The translations under genes and the position numbers were made by a program. Shown here piece by piece: positions 19,982-28,495 of a stretch of 52,500 bases of DNA (positions are counted from its first letter, which is position 1; every line of letters starts with the position of its first letter). Under the pieces are notes generated by a model. That model had not been told where the DNA came from. It saw only the letters and a program-made list of their open reading frames with translations, and ran no database searches. The stretch is taken from NCBI RefSeq assembly GCF_010686655.1, contig NZ_JAAGVY010000005.1:1-52500 (forward strand). Reading direction: 5' to 3'. This DNA comes from Cryomorpha ignava (GTDB lineage Bacteria; Bacteroidota; Bacteroidia; Flavobacteriales_D; Cryomorphaceae).

Positions 19982-20551
19982 ATGAAATACGAACCAATAA
20001 TAAGCGATCAGTTTTATCATATCTATAACCGAGGTAATAACGGAGAAAATATTTTCATTGAAGAAAAAAACTATTCCTACTTCTTAGGTTTGATGAAGAA
20101 ACATGTAACACCGATCGCTGATATCTACGCCTATTGCCTACTAAAAAATCATTTTCATATCGTTCTCATAACTAAGTCGATACAAGACGAAAACAAAATA
20201 TCCCAAGGAATTTCAAATTTGTTCAATTCATTCGCAAAAGCAATTAACAAAACCTATGATAGATCAGGAAGCCTCTTTCAAACTCGCTTTCCAAGAAAAA
20301 GAATCACAAATGAAGATTACTTGAGAGCAATGATTCTTTATGTCCATTTAAATCCAAAACATCACGGTTTTACAACAGATTACCGAGGCTATCCACACTC
20401 ATCTTATAGGGCACTAATTTCAAGTAAGCATTCTGAATTGAAACGTACAGAAATAATAAATCTATTCGAAGATTTAGACAACTTCATTTATTGTCATCAA
20501 TATAGACAAGATTTAATGGATAATTTAGATGAGACATTTTTACTTGAATAA
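19982..20551 (+). CDS. REP-associated tyrosine transposase (Y1, HUH-type)
   Basis: This 189-residue protein of the IS200-like TnpA_REP (RAYT) family has the opening FYHIYNRGNNGENIF, the HUH metal motif in LLKNHFHIVL (His-Phe-His, about residues 57-59) and the later YVHLNPKHHGF and YPHSSYRAL segments. The catalytic Tyr of Y1 enzymes lies in the region after YLRAMILYVHLNP. RAYTs process single-stranded REP hairpins and are usually single-copy domesticated genes rather than self-mobile insertion sequences. Hairpins with the matching core GACC(T/C)CAAAGG flank it on both sides, which supports a local REP-RAYT unit. No TnpB is present. Confidence 0.88.
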   Translation: MKYEPIISDQFYHIYNRGNNGENIFIEEKNYSYFLGLMKKHVTPIADIYAYCLLKNHFHIVLITKSIQDENKISQGISNLFNSFAKAINKTYDRSGSLFQTRFPRKRITNEDYLRAMILYVHLNPKHHGFTTDYRGYPHSSYRALISSKHSELKRTEIINLFEDLDNFIYCHQYRQDLMDNLDETFLLE

Positions 20552-20634
20552 TTCGTAATTTAATTTGAATTAAGACCCCACAGATTTAGATTGCTCTGCG
20601 TTTTGAGATCCCTGCCCCAAGTTAGAAGCAATTA

Positions 20635-20667
20635 AGACCCCAAAGGTTTTAAAAACCTTTGAGGTCT
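20635..20667. repeat. REP-like hairpin downstream of the transposase
   Basis: AGACCCCAAAGGTTTT pairs with AAAACCTTTGAGGTCT across a 1-nt loop, a 16-bp stem with one G-T pair. It lies between the RAYT stop and the carB stop and could also act as a terminator for carB. It is the inverted counterpart of the hairpin at 19667-19697. Confidence 0.8.
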
Positions 20668-20698
20668 GATCGTGTACAAATTTAAAATTATCGTTACC

Positions 20699-23515
20699 CT
20701 ACCTACTCAAATACAAATTCCTCTCACTATAAATTTTTCTAAAAAACGGATCCATCAGGCTGTCTATAAAATAAATAGCCTCGCCGGTAGATTTCATTTC
20801 TGGGCCAAGCTCCTTATTCACATTTGGAAATTTATCAAAAGAGAAAACAGGAATTTTAATGGCGTAGCCCGATTTTTTGGGATTGAAATTAAAATCCTTT
20901 ACCTTCTTCTCGCCTAACATTACTTTGGTGGCGTAGTTTACATAGGGCTCGTCGTACGCTTTCGCGATAAACGGAACGGTGCGAGAAGCGCGTGGATTGG
21001 CTTCTATTACATACACCACATCGTCTTTTATGGCAAACTGCACATTGATTAAACCAACAGTTTTTAACTCTACCGCAACCTTACGAACGATTGTTTCTAT
21101 CTGCTCAATAATCAAATCGCCCAAATTGTATGGAGGTAATACAGCGTACGAGTCTCCAGAGTGAATTCCGGCTGGCTCAATATGTTGCATAATACCGATT
21201 ATGTAAACATCTTCGCCATCGCAAATCGCATCTGCTTCTGCTTCGATAGCTCCGCTTAAGAAATGATCGAGCAGAATTTTGTTGCCCGGCATATCATGGA
21301 GAATATCGATTACATGCGTTTCGAGCTCTTCCTTATTAATAACGATTTTCATTTGCTGACCACCAAGCACGTAAGAAGGACGAACTAAAAGTGGAAAGCC
21401 CAACTCATCTGCAAGTTCAAGCGATTGCTCGGCATTGTCAACTACGCCAAATTTTGGATAAGGAATATTGTGCTCTTTCAACAAGCGAGAAAAACTACCT
21501 CGGTCTTCGGCCAAATCAAGTGCTTCGTAGCTCGTGCCAATAACTTTAATGCCATACCGGCTAAGCTTCTCTGCAAGCTTTAGAGCCGTCTGACCGCCGA
21601 GCTGCACAATTACACCTTCAGGCTTTTCGTGCAAAATTATATCGTAAATATGCTCCCAGAAAACCGGCTCAAAATATAGCTTATCGGCTGTATCAAAGTC
21701 GGTTGAAACTGTTTCGGGGTTGCAATTGATCATTATTGTTTCATACCCGCACTCTTTGGCAGCAAGCACCCCGTGCACACAACAATAATCAAATTCAATG
21801 CCCTGACCAATGCGGTTTGGCCCCGAGCCGAGCACAATTACCTTCTTTTTATCGCTTACTTCCGATTCATTTTCTTCATCAAAAGTGCTGTAGTAATAAG
21901 GAGTTTGGGCTTCAAATTCTGCGGCACAAGTATCTACCAGTTTGTAAACCCGGTTGATTCCCATTTCATTTCGTTTTTTGAAGACCTCGCTTTCCAGGCA
22001 GCGTAGTAAGTGCGCCACTTGTCTATCAGCGTAGCCTTTTTGCTTGGCCTCAAATAGAATATCACGAGGCAGTGTATCGAGGGTATGCACTTCAACTTTT
22101 TTCTCAAAAAGAATAAGATCTTCAATTTGCTTCAAAAACCAATAATCAATTTTGGTTTTTTCGTGGATGGTTTTAAATGGAATACCCAGTTTAATGGCAT
22201 CGTAAATATGGAATAGTCTGTTCCAGCTAGCGTGCTCGAGACTGTGCAATATCTTTTCCTGATCGCGCAATTCTTTCCCATCTGCGCCAAGGCCATTCCG
22301 CTTAATTTCAAGCGATTGACAGGCTTTTTGGATGGCCTCCTGAAACGAGCGACCAATGCCCATTACTTCACCCACCGATTTCATTTGCAAACCCAGTGTG
22401 CGATCAGAATCTTTAAATTTATCAAAGTTCCATCTCGGAATTTTTACAATGACATAATCGAGCGTGGGCTCAAAAAAGGCAGAAGTAGTTTTCGTGATTT
22501 GGTTTTTCAGCTCATCAAGATGGTAACCAATGGCAAGTTTGGCCGCAACTTTTGCAATGGGATATCCCGTGGCTTTTGAAGCCAAAGCCGAAGAGCGTGA
22601 AACCCTTGGATTTATTTCAATGGCGATAATATCTTCTTTCTCATCGGGGCTTACCGCAAACTGCACGTTGCAACCGCCGGCAAAATTTCCAATAGACCGC
22701 ATCATTTTAAATGCCATATCGCGCATTTTTTGATACGTGCGATCGCTTAGCGTCATGGCCGGAGCTACAGTAATACTATCGCCAGTGTGGATTCCCATGG
22801 GGTCCATATTTTCTACAGAACAGATAATCACCACATTATCATTGTGGTCGCGCAGCAGTTCAAGCTCAAATTCTTTCCAGCCCAGCATTGCCTTATCGAT
22901 CATTACCTCGTGAATAGGTGATACATGCAAGCCGCGCGTAAGCAATGCATCAAAATCTTTTTGGTTGTGAACGATTCCGGCTCCTGCCCCACCAAGGGTA
23001 TAGCTTGAGCGAATACACAATGGAAAACCAAATTTTTGTGCTATTTCTTTTCCTTCAAGGAATGAGTTTGCGGTAGCTTGAGGAGCCATCGGGATATCGA
23101 TTTCTTCCATCAGCTTTCTGAAAGCCTCGCGGTTTTCGGTTACATCTATAGCGTGAATATCTACACCGATCATGCGGACGCCAAACTCCTTCCAGATGCC
23201 TAACTCATCGCATTTTATAGCGAGATTTAGAGCCGTTTGACCACCCATTGTAGGCAATACAGCATCAATATCATGCTCTTGAAGAATTTCTTTAATGTAC
23301 TCCGGCTCAAGTGGTTTTAGATAAATATTGTCGGCTATTACCTTATCGGTCATAATCGTAGCCGGGTTTGAATTTATCAGGGTAACCTCAATTCCTTCTT
23401 CGCGAAGAGAGCGGGCGGCTTGCGACCCCGAATAATCAAATTCGCAGGCTTGTCCTATTACAATAGGTCCGCTACCGATTATCAGTACCGATTTGATGCT
23501 AGTATCTCGTGGCAT
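20699..23515 (-). CDS. carB: Carbamoyl-phosphate synthase large subunit
   Basis: The 938-residue enzyme makes carbamoyl phosphate from ammonia, bicarbonate and two ATP for arginine and pyrimidine synthesis, with glutaminase CarA as partner (carA is not in this window). The N-terminal half opens IKSVLIIGSGPIVIGQACEF and has the first ATP-grasp domain (RSSYTLGGAGAGI); the second half repeats with VIVLGSGPNRIGQGIEFDYC near residue 560 and RPSYVLGGQQMKIV. It stops near the end of the second synthetase half (IDSLMDPFFRK), about 130 residues shorter than E. coli CarB, so the C-terminal MGS-like allosteric domain is missing. I believe this short form is usual in related bacteria. It is monocistronic here, with a TACTTTTG promoter box upstream. 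Confidence 0.97.
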   Translation of the reverse strand: MPRDTSIKSVLIIGSGPIVIGQACEFDYSGSQAARSLREEGIEVTLINSNPATIMTDKVIADNIYLKPLEPEYIKEILQEHDIDAVLPTMGGQTALNLAIKCDELGIWKEFGVRMIGVDIHAIDVTENREAFRKLMEEIDIPMAPQATANSFLEGKEIAQKFGFPLCIRSSYTLGGAGAGIVHNQKDFDALLTRGLHVSPIHEVMIDKAMLGWKEFELELLRDHNDNVVIICSVENMDPMGIHTGDSITVAPAMTLSDRTYQKMRDMAFKMMRSIGNFAGGCNVQFAVSPDEKEDIIAIEINPRVSRSSALASKATGYPIAKVAAKLAIGYHLDELKNQITKTTSAFFEPTLDYVIVKIPRWNFDKFKDSDRTLGLQMKSVGEVMGIGRSFQEAIQKACQSLEIKRNGLGADGKELRDQEKILHSLEHASWNRLFHIYDAIKLGIPFKTIHEKTKIDYWFLKQIEDLILFEKKVEVHTLDTLPRDILFEAKQKGYADRQVAHLLRCLESEVFKKRNEMGINRVYKLVDTCAAEFEAQTPYYYSTFDEENESEVSDKKKVIVLGSGPNRIGQGIEFDYCCVHGVLAAKECGYETIMINCNPETVSTDFDTADKLYFEPVFWEHIYDIILHEKPEGVIVQLGGQTALKLAEKLSRYGIKVIGTSYEALDLAEDRGSFSRLLKEHNIPYPKFGVVDNAEQSLELADELGFPLLVRPSYVLGGQQMKIVINKEELETHVIDILHDMPGNKILLDHFLSGAIEAEADAICDGEDVYIIGIMQHIEPAGIHSGDSYAVLPPYNLGDLIIEQIETIVRKVAVELKTVGLINVQFAIKDDVVYVIEANPRASRTVPFIAKAYDEPYVNYATKVMLGEKKVKDFNFNPKKSGYAIKIPVFSFDKFPNVNKELGPEMKSTGEAIYFIDSLMDPFFRKIYSERNLYLSR

Positions 23516-23590
23516 GTAAAATTTTTAGATTTGAAAAAAGGGAGTGAGCAAAAAACCAAGTGGTTATGCAGCGAATGACTAAATGTGCCG

Positions 23591-23598
23591 TAAATTTG
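23591..23598 (+). promoter_or_regulatory. -7 box TAAATTTG for the alpha/beta hydrolase
   Basis: TAAATTTG fits TAnnTTTG and ends 40 nt before the ATG at 23639, overlapping the carB leader in a compact divergent promoter region. Confidence 0.5.
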
Positions 23599-23612
23599 CT
23601 TCATTTAGTCTG

Positions 23613-23646
23613 CAAAAGTAATTGTTTTTTCCAGTAAGATGTCAAA
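23613..23646 (-). promoter_or_regulatory. carB promoter, TTTG-N22-TACTTTTG
   Basis: On the minus strand TTTG (23643-23646) is followed after 22 nt by TACTTTTG (23613-23620), matching both Bacteroidota promoter elements. The predicted leader to carB is about 90 nt. The upstream element lies inside the first codons of the divergent hydrolase gene. Confidence 0.6.
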
Positions 23647-24487
23647 TTCCACCAAGGTAAATCTTCAACTTTTCCACAGCGGTGGAATATCTATGCAATA
23701 CGCCACTTGGGGAACGGGTAAAACTCCCCTGCTTGCATTTCACGGATTTAGCCGTAGCCACCGCGATTACGCATCTTTCACCAAAAATCTACATGAGGAA
23801 TTCACCGTTTACGCTTTTGATGTTTTCTTTCACGAAAGTACCTCCATCGGCGATCGCGAGCCGGATAAAGGGCCATTTCAACCTGAAGAGTTGAAAACTT
23901 GTTTTGAAGAATTTTTGAAATATATCGAAGCCGATAAGGCATGGCTGATGGGATATAGTCTGGGTGGACGCATTGCTTTAAAGCTAGCCGAAATAATGCC
24001 TGAAAAAATTGGTGGGATGTATCTCTTCGCACCAGATGGTTTGATAGTAAACAGCTGGTATGCCTTGCTAAGTTTTTCAGCGCCCGGCAGGGCTCTATTC
24101 AGATACTTTATTAAACATAATACTTTCTTTTTAAAAATGCTCGACTTTGTTTTTCGAATCGGACTTATAAGCGAAAAGCGAAAAATATTTGTGCTTGCCC
24201 ACATCAAATCTTCCGAAATGCAATGGCAGGTTTATAATGTCTGGACTTTTTTGCGAAAAATAGAACCCAAAATGAATATTCTTGGGGTTGTCCTTTCGGG
24301 ACATGGAATTACTGTAGACTTATTTATGGGAAAACATGACCGGATAATTCCTATTAAAAATGCAAAGCGATTGAAAAAGGCTTTTCCAGAACTTAAGGTG
24401 CATATTCTTGACAGTGGGCATGTAATGCTTACACCGCAAATTGCGAAAACGATTGAAGAAAAGAGGTTGATGAGGATGCCGGAGTAA
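23639..24487 (+). CDS. Alpha/beta hydrolase fold protein
   Basis: This 282-residue cytosolic protein has the alpha/beta hydrolase landmarks: the oxyanion segment LAFHGFSRSHRDY, the nucleophile elbow GYSLGGR (Ser near residue 106), an acid in FMGKHDRIIP and the catalytic His in DSGHVML near the C-terminus. A hydrophobic cap region (about 135-190) separates the halves. It has its own promoter box and is divergent from carB. The substrate (ester, amide or lipid) cannot be deduced. It ends convergent to rpmH. Confidence 0.88.
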   Translation: MSNSTKVNLQLFHSGGISMQYATWGTGKTPLLAFHGFSRSHRDYASFTKNLHEEFTVYAFDVFFHESTSIGDREPDKGPFQPEELKTCFEEFLKYIEADKAWLMGYSLGGRIALKLAEIMPEKIGGMYLFAPDGLIVNSWYALLSFSAPGRALFRYFIKHNTFFLKMLDFVFRIGLISEKRKIFVLAHIKSSEMQWQVYNVWTFLRKIEPKMNILGVVLSGHGITVDLFMGKHDRIIPIKNAKRLKKAFPELKVHILDSGHVMLTPQIAKTIEEKRLMRMPE

Positions 24488-24561
24488 CGACTTATGCTCA
24501 TATATCAAGGAAAACCGGATATTTCGGATTTCAAGTTATAAAAACCCATATTTGTATATAA

Positions 24562-24600
24562 ACCGTGAAAATCGGGAATACATTTCCCAATTTTCACAGT
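24562..24600. repeat. Long inverted repeat between convergent hydrolase and rpmH
   Basis: ACCGTGAAAATCGGGAA and TTCCCAATTTTCACAGT form a 17-nt stem with two imperfect pairs and a 5-nt loop. There is no T-run directly after it, so it is not a standard terminator; it may protect the mRNA end or be a small repeat element. Confidence 0.6.
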
Positions 24601-24646
24601 TAACTTATCTGAATATCCTTATTTAACTCTTAAAATTCTCATCCAA

Positions 24647-24684
24647 CAAAAAAAGCCGACCTATCATAAAGACAAGGCGGCTGA
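24647..24684 (-). terminator. rpmH intrinsic terminator
   Basis: On the minus strand, about 25 nt after the rpmH stop, AGCCG and CGGCT close a hairpin with further pairing inside, followed by a run of seven T. Confidence 0.7.
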
Positions 24685-24706
24685 ATGCGTTAAAGCTCTG
24701 AAAATC

Positions 24707-24865
24707 TTAGCGCTTGTGCAGTTTATTATCAGATACCGTAAGTTTCTTACGTCCTTTTTTACGGCGAGATGCCAATACTGCCCGGCCGGTGGCTGATGCC
24801 ATACGTTCGCGGAATCCGTGCTTATTACGTCGCTTTCTGTTTGAAGGCTGGAATGTTCTTTTCAT
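24707..24865 (-). CDS. rpmH: 50S ribosomal protein L34
   Basis: A 52-residue, very basic protein reads on the minus strand from ATG 24865 to TAA 24707. It has the L34 signature [19 protein letters not shown], then [20 protein letters not shown], and ends [11 protein letters not shown], with normal length for the family. It is a component of the large ribosomal subunit. It stands alone between the hydrolase and the ABC exporter, with its own strong promoter and terminator; dnaA and rnpA are not adjacent. Confidence 0.97.
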   Translation of the reverse strand: MKRTFQPSNRKRRNKHGFRERMASATGRAVLASRRKKGRKKLTVSDNKLHKR

Positions 24866-24909
24866 AATACTTATTGTTTCGCGTTATAAAACTCGCTAAA
24901 AACGGAGTG

Positions 24910-24941
24910 CAAAAATAGACTTTTTTATTGTTCTGCAAAAA
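24910..24941 (-). promoter_or_regulatory. rpmH promoter, TTTTTG-N18-TATTTTTG
   Basis: The minus strand has TTTTTG (24936-24941), an 18-nt spacer and TATTTTTG (24910-24917). Both elements and the spacing fit the Bacteroidota primary-sigma consensus, leaving a leader of about 40 nt to the rpmH ATG. It is the best-formed promoter in the window. Confidence 0.7.
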
Positions 24942-24992
24942 CTTTATTCATAATTCTACAAAACTATGACACTGCCTTTAGAAATAGGTGCT

Positions 24993-25000
24993 TACCTTTG
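24993..25000 (+). promoter_or_regulatory. -7 box TACCTTTG for the ABC exporter; decides its start
   Basis: TACCTTTG matches TAnnTTTG 14 nt upstream of ATG 25015. An upstream in-frame GTG at 24988 would lie before this box, so translation most likely starts at 25015. Confidence 0.6.
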
Positions 25001-25014
25001 CCCAAAATTACACC

Positions 25015-26817
25015 ATGGCAAAAGAGAAAGAGAATGATTCTGCGAAAAAAAAGCCATCTCTTAAAGAAGCAACTCGAGTTTTTAAATACATAAAGCCTTA
25101 TAGCGGCATATTCACTGTTGGATTTATCTTTTTAATTCTCAGCAGTCTTACCGCTCTGCTTTTCCCATATTTTCTGGGGCAACTTATTGGTCAGGACACC
25201 GCTACACCCACCGAAACGGCAGAAAGTCTGCTCAAGTTCGATTCACTCGACACAATAATCATAGCCCTTATGATTGTGTTTACCAGCCAGGCAATTTTCT
25301 CCTTTTTTAGAATTCTGCTTTTTACACGCGTTACAGAATACACCCTTCGCGACATTAGAAAAGATGCCTTCTCAAAATTGCTAATGGCGCCCCTTACATT
25401 TTACAATAATAATAAAGTAGGTGAGCTAACCAGCCGCATAGCTACAGATATCAATCAATTGCAAACCACTTTCACAACTACGATAGCTGAATTTGTACGT
25501 CAAATAATCACCATCATTGTTGGTATTGCAGCCTTAATATGGCTTTCGCCGAAACTGGCACTTATCATGCTTAGCGTTATTCCGGTCGTAGCTATTTTAG
25601 CCGTTTTCTTCGGACGATTTATCCGAAAAATTTCCAAAAGAACACAAGACGCCGCAGCCAGATCAAACGGAATTTTGGAAGAAGCACTTCAGGGAATTCA
25701 GAATGTAAAGGCTTTTACGAATGAATTTTTTGAGCTTGCACGATACAAAGTTGTAGTAGATGAAATAAAAAGCCTGGCCATTAAGGGGGCAGTGTGGCGC
25801 GGACTATTCGTATCATTCATTATCCTATGTATGTTCGGCTCTATTGTATTTGTTATTTGGCAAGGAGTTTTGCTTACGCAAGATGGTGGGTTGCCACAAT
25901 CGTCATTCATAGCTTTCATTATGTACACCATATTTTTGGGTGCATCCATTGGTAGCTTACCAGATTTGTACGCTAACATCCAAAAGGCCATTGGGGCAAC
26001 AGAAAATCTAATGGAGATCATTGAGCAAGATGATGAAGGAACCAAAGAGGCGTTAAGTCATTCTAAAAAGCATTTCCGAGGCGATATTGCTTTCAAAAAT
26101 GTAGCCTTTACTTACGAAACGCGTAGCGATGTGCCTGTGCTGAAAGATATTAGCTTCAACATTAATTCCGGAGAGCAGCTCGCCATTGTAGGCCCCTCGG
26201 GAGCCGGGAAATCAACGATCACTTCGCTTTTGCTGCGGTTTTACAATCCGGTAAGTGGAGAAATATTGATTGATGGCAAAGATGCAGCGTCGTATGACTT
26301 AACAGAATACCGATCGCAATTTGCCCTGGTGCCACAAGAAGTATTGCTTTTCAATGGCACTATTAAAGAAAACATCGCTTATGGCCGTCCCGGCGCCAGT
26401 GATGATGAAATAATCGAAGCAGCGAAAAAAGCCAATGCTTTTGTATTCATCACGTCCTTTCCGGAAGAATTTGAAACCCTTGTGGGTGAGCGAGGCGTGC
26501 AGCTTAGCGGCGGACAGCGTCAGCGTATCGCAATAGCCCGAGCCGTGTTGCGCGATCCGGCAATTCTTATTCTCGATGAGGCTACATCATCGCTTGATAG
26601 CGAAAGCGAACAGCTTGTACAGCAAGCGCTCGAAGACCTTATGAAAGGCCGCACAAGCGTAGTTATTGCCCACCGATTCAGCACCATTCGCAATGCCGAT
26701 AAAATTGTAGTACTCGAAGATGGAAAGATTATCGAATCAGGAAATCACGAAGAACTTCTTGCACTTGATGCCGGACTTTATAGAAAATTGCAGCGCATGC
26801 AGAGTGTGGAGGCGTGA
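25015..26817 (+). CDS. ABC transporter, fused permease/ATPase exporter
   Basis: This about 600-residue half-transporter has six membrane helices at about residues 25-320 and a C-terminal ATPase domain. The ATPase shows Walker A GPSGAGKST (about 393-401), signature LSGGQRQRIAIARA (near 497), Walker B AILILDEATSS (near 515) and the H-loop IAHRFSTI. The MsbA-like layout fits export of a lipid or hydrophobic compound as a homodimer; substrate is not determinable. It is monocistronic. The start at 25015 (MAKEKENDSAKKK) is chosen because the promoter box lies just before it. Confidence 0.93.
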   Translation: MAKEKENDSAKKKPSLKEATRVFKYIKPYSGIFTVGFIFLILSSLTALLFPYFLGQLIGQDTATPTETAESLLKFDSLDTIIIALMIVFTSQAIFSFFRILLFTRVTEYTLRDIRKDAFSKLLMAPLTFYNNNKVGELTSRIATDINQLQTTFTTTIAEFVRQIITIIVGIAALIWLSPKLALIMLSVIPVVAILAVFFGRFIRKISKRTQDAAARSNGILEEALQGIQNVKAFTNEFFELARYKVVVDEIKSLAIKGAVWRGLFVSFIILCMFGSIVFVIWQGVLLTQDGGLPQSSFIAFIMYTIFLGASIGSLPDLYANIQKAIGATENLMEIIEQDDEGTKEALSHSKKHFRGDIAFKNVAFTYETRSDVPVLKDISFNINSGEQLAIVGPSGAGKSTITSLLLRFYNPVSGEILIDGKDAASYDLTEYRSQFALVPQEVLLFNGTIKENIAYGRPGASDDEIIEAAKKANAFVFITSFPEEFETLVGERGVQLSGGQRQRIAIARAVLRDPAILILDEATSSLDSESEQLVQQALEDLMKGRTSVVIAHRFSTIRNADKIVVLEDGKIIESGNHEELLALDAGLYRKLQRMQSVEA

Positions 26818-27263
26818 TTTTAGTCTCGAGTCGCTAGTCTCGAGTGAGAATTTGTTGGAGAAAATGCTTGTCTGCTTTGCACAAACGTGATATTGCTTTT
26901 TGCGATAGATTCTATCGCGGTTAATACCTTTCTTTAATTATTAATCAGGCCACTTTATACTCACTGGTATTATACCCATGGGTATAAAATTATCTTTCAA
27001 CCTTTGACCGAATTGAGATCACGCGATAGGGTGTAATCCTAGGTTTACTTCGCTAAGTTTATTAAGAAGATATTCATAATTTCTGGATTCAAAAGCTTAT
27101 TAACCTTTGATGTATTCTATAAATCACCAAAGAAAATAAATAGTTCTATAGCGGATAAAAACATCAAATCGACATACAACCCCTAGCGAACTTTGGCGAG
27201 CTCTGCGGATATCCTTTACATGATGATCATATAAAGAGGGAAACTTAACTCCCATTAGAAACC
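26818..27263. other. Intergenic region between convergent genes, with palindrome and direct repeat
   Basis: About 446 bases without a supported gene lie between the exporter and rsmG stops. TAGTCTCGAGT occurs twice (26821-26831 and 26835-26845). A perfect 18-bp palindrome lies at 26970-26987. The rest is AT-rich with stops in all frames and no RNA gene I can recognise. Confidence 0.5.
26970..26987. repeat. Perfect 18-bp palindrome
   Basis: TTATACCCATGGGTATAA is a perfect palindrome with no loop. It has the form of a dimeric regulator site, yet it lies between two convergent genes and no promoter box is evident next to it. Confidence 0.6.
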
Positions 27264-27875
27264 TCAACCCAGCTGCACAAAAACAACCTGCTTAGTCTCA
27301 AAAAACTCTCCGGGAATTTTCTGGCCAAGCTTATAAACTACTGACGGATACCGATCAATTTCTTCTACTTCTTCACGAAGGTCGCCACCTTTTAAACACC
27401 AAAGTGTTTTAGCTTTCATTTTGCCATTTATGCAATAAGGGATCAAAACGTTCAATCGAGAAACGGCTCTGGTGAGCACGGCATCAAATTTTCCGGGTAT
27501 ATTTTCTGCACGTTCTTGAATGGCGGTTACATTTTTGAGACCCAAAGCAGCAGCAACTTCGTTGACGACTTTTATCTTTTTTCCGATGGAATCGACAAGC
27601 AAAAAGTTTACTTCGGGATAGAGAATGGCCAAAGGTATTCCGGGAAATCCGCCACCGGTGCCAATATCAATTGCCTTCGCTTCCGGTTTTGGCTTCCAGT
27701 AAAGGGCCAATGCAAGCGAATGCAGCACGTGGCGCTCGTAAAAGTGATCCATATCCTTTCGGCTTATCACATTTATTTGAGCATTCCACTCTTCGTACAG
27801 TGGTTTTAAAGCGGCAAATCGCTCTTTTTGCTCCTGATTTAAGTCGGGAAAATAGGTTGAAAGACTATTGTCCAT
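27264..27875 (-). CDS. rsmG: 16S rRNA (guanine-527-N7)-methyltransferase RsmG
   Basis: This about 203-residue SAM-dependent enzyme methylates G527 of 16S rRNA. It has the family segment EEWNAQINVISRKD, then FYERHVLHSLAL, and the SAM-binding AIDIGTGGGFPGIPLAI, followed by VDSIGKKIKVV and the later RAVSRL. The frame extends to a TTG at 27887 that would overlap the sigma gene by 4 nt, but ATG 27875 (MDNSLSTYFP) is the better start, 8 nt after the sigma stop. It is the last gene of the glycosyltransferase-sigma-rsmG operon. Confidence 0.95.
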   Translation of the reverse strand: MDNSLSTYFPDLNQEQKERFAALKPLYEEWNAQINVISRKDMDHFYERHVLHSLALALYWKPKPEAKAIDIGTGGGFPGIPLAILYPEVNFLLVDSIGKKIKVVNEVAAALGLKNVTAIQERAENIPGKFDAVLTRAVSRLNVLIPYCINGKMKAKTLWCLKGGDLREEVEEIDRYPSVVYKLGQKIPGEFFETKQVVFVQLG

Positions 27876-27883
27876 ATTCAGAA

Positions 27884-28495
27884 TCAAATAGATTCTTTGG
27901 TATTCTTCATCATATTAGCCAGAAACTCGCGAGCCCTAAAAAGCTGTGCCTTAACCGTTCCGAGGGGCAGATCAAGCTCTTGAGCAATCTCATCGTAAGA
28001 GTATTCTTTAAAATATCTTAGGATAACCAATTCGCGGTAACGCGGCTTTAGCTTCATAACCACTTCGCGCATAGCTTCCATTTTTTGATCGCGTATAAGC
28101 TCCTCTTCAGGATCGCGGCCATCAGATTCTATATCGAAAGTTACGCTGTCGCCATCGTCGTTGGTAATACCAGTGTCTATTGACATGGTGCGCTTTTTAC
28201 GCTCTCTTCTAATAAAATCGATACAATTATTTGAAGCTATTTTAAACATCCACGTACTAAATGCATAACTGGGATGGTATTGCGAAAGTCGCTTAAAGGC
28301 TTTTCCAAAAGCTTCTATTGTCAAATCGTCTGCATCGTCGGTGTTATTTACCATTTTGAGCAGCATGTAGTAGATACTCTCGCGGTATCGTTCCATCAAT
28401 TCGGCGTAAGCACTTTGTTGGCCTTCGAGTGCGAGAACTACCAGCTTATAATCTTTTTGTGCTTTTGGTGATAATTTGGAAACTAGTTCTTCCAT
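27884..28495 (-). CDS. ECF-type RNA polymerase sigma factor
   Basis: The 203-residue protein has sigma region 2 (ESIYYMLLKMVNN, DADDLTIEAFGKAFKRL, FSTWMFKIASNNCIDFIRR, about residues 40-98) and region 4 (LKPRYRELVILRYFKEYSYDEIAQEL, LGTVKAQLFRAREFL, about 145-195). An acidic linker (DDGDSVTFDIESDGRDPEEE) joins them. No anti-sigma gene is adjacent; the neighbours are a membrane glycosyltransferase (13-nt overlap upstream) and rsmG downstream, so its activity may not be controlled by a cis-encoded anti-sigma factor. Regulon unknown. Confidence 0.92.
   Translation of the reverse strand: MEELVSKLSPKAQKDYKLVVLALEGQQSAYAELMERYRESIYYMLLKMVNNTDDADDLTIEAFGKAFKRLSQYHPSYAFSTWMFKIASNNCIDFIRRERKKRTMSIDTGITNDDGDSVTFDIESDGRDPEEELIRDQKMEAMREVVMKLKPRYRELVILRYFKEYSYDEIAQELDLPLGTVKAQLFRAREFLANMMKNTKESI

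Noticed and set aside
24988-25014. Upstream GTG start of the ABC exporter
   Set aside because: The -7 box TACCTTTG at 24993-25000 lies downstream of the GTG, and the nine extra residues look unlike a protein start; ATG 25015 is preferred.
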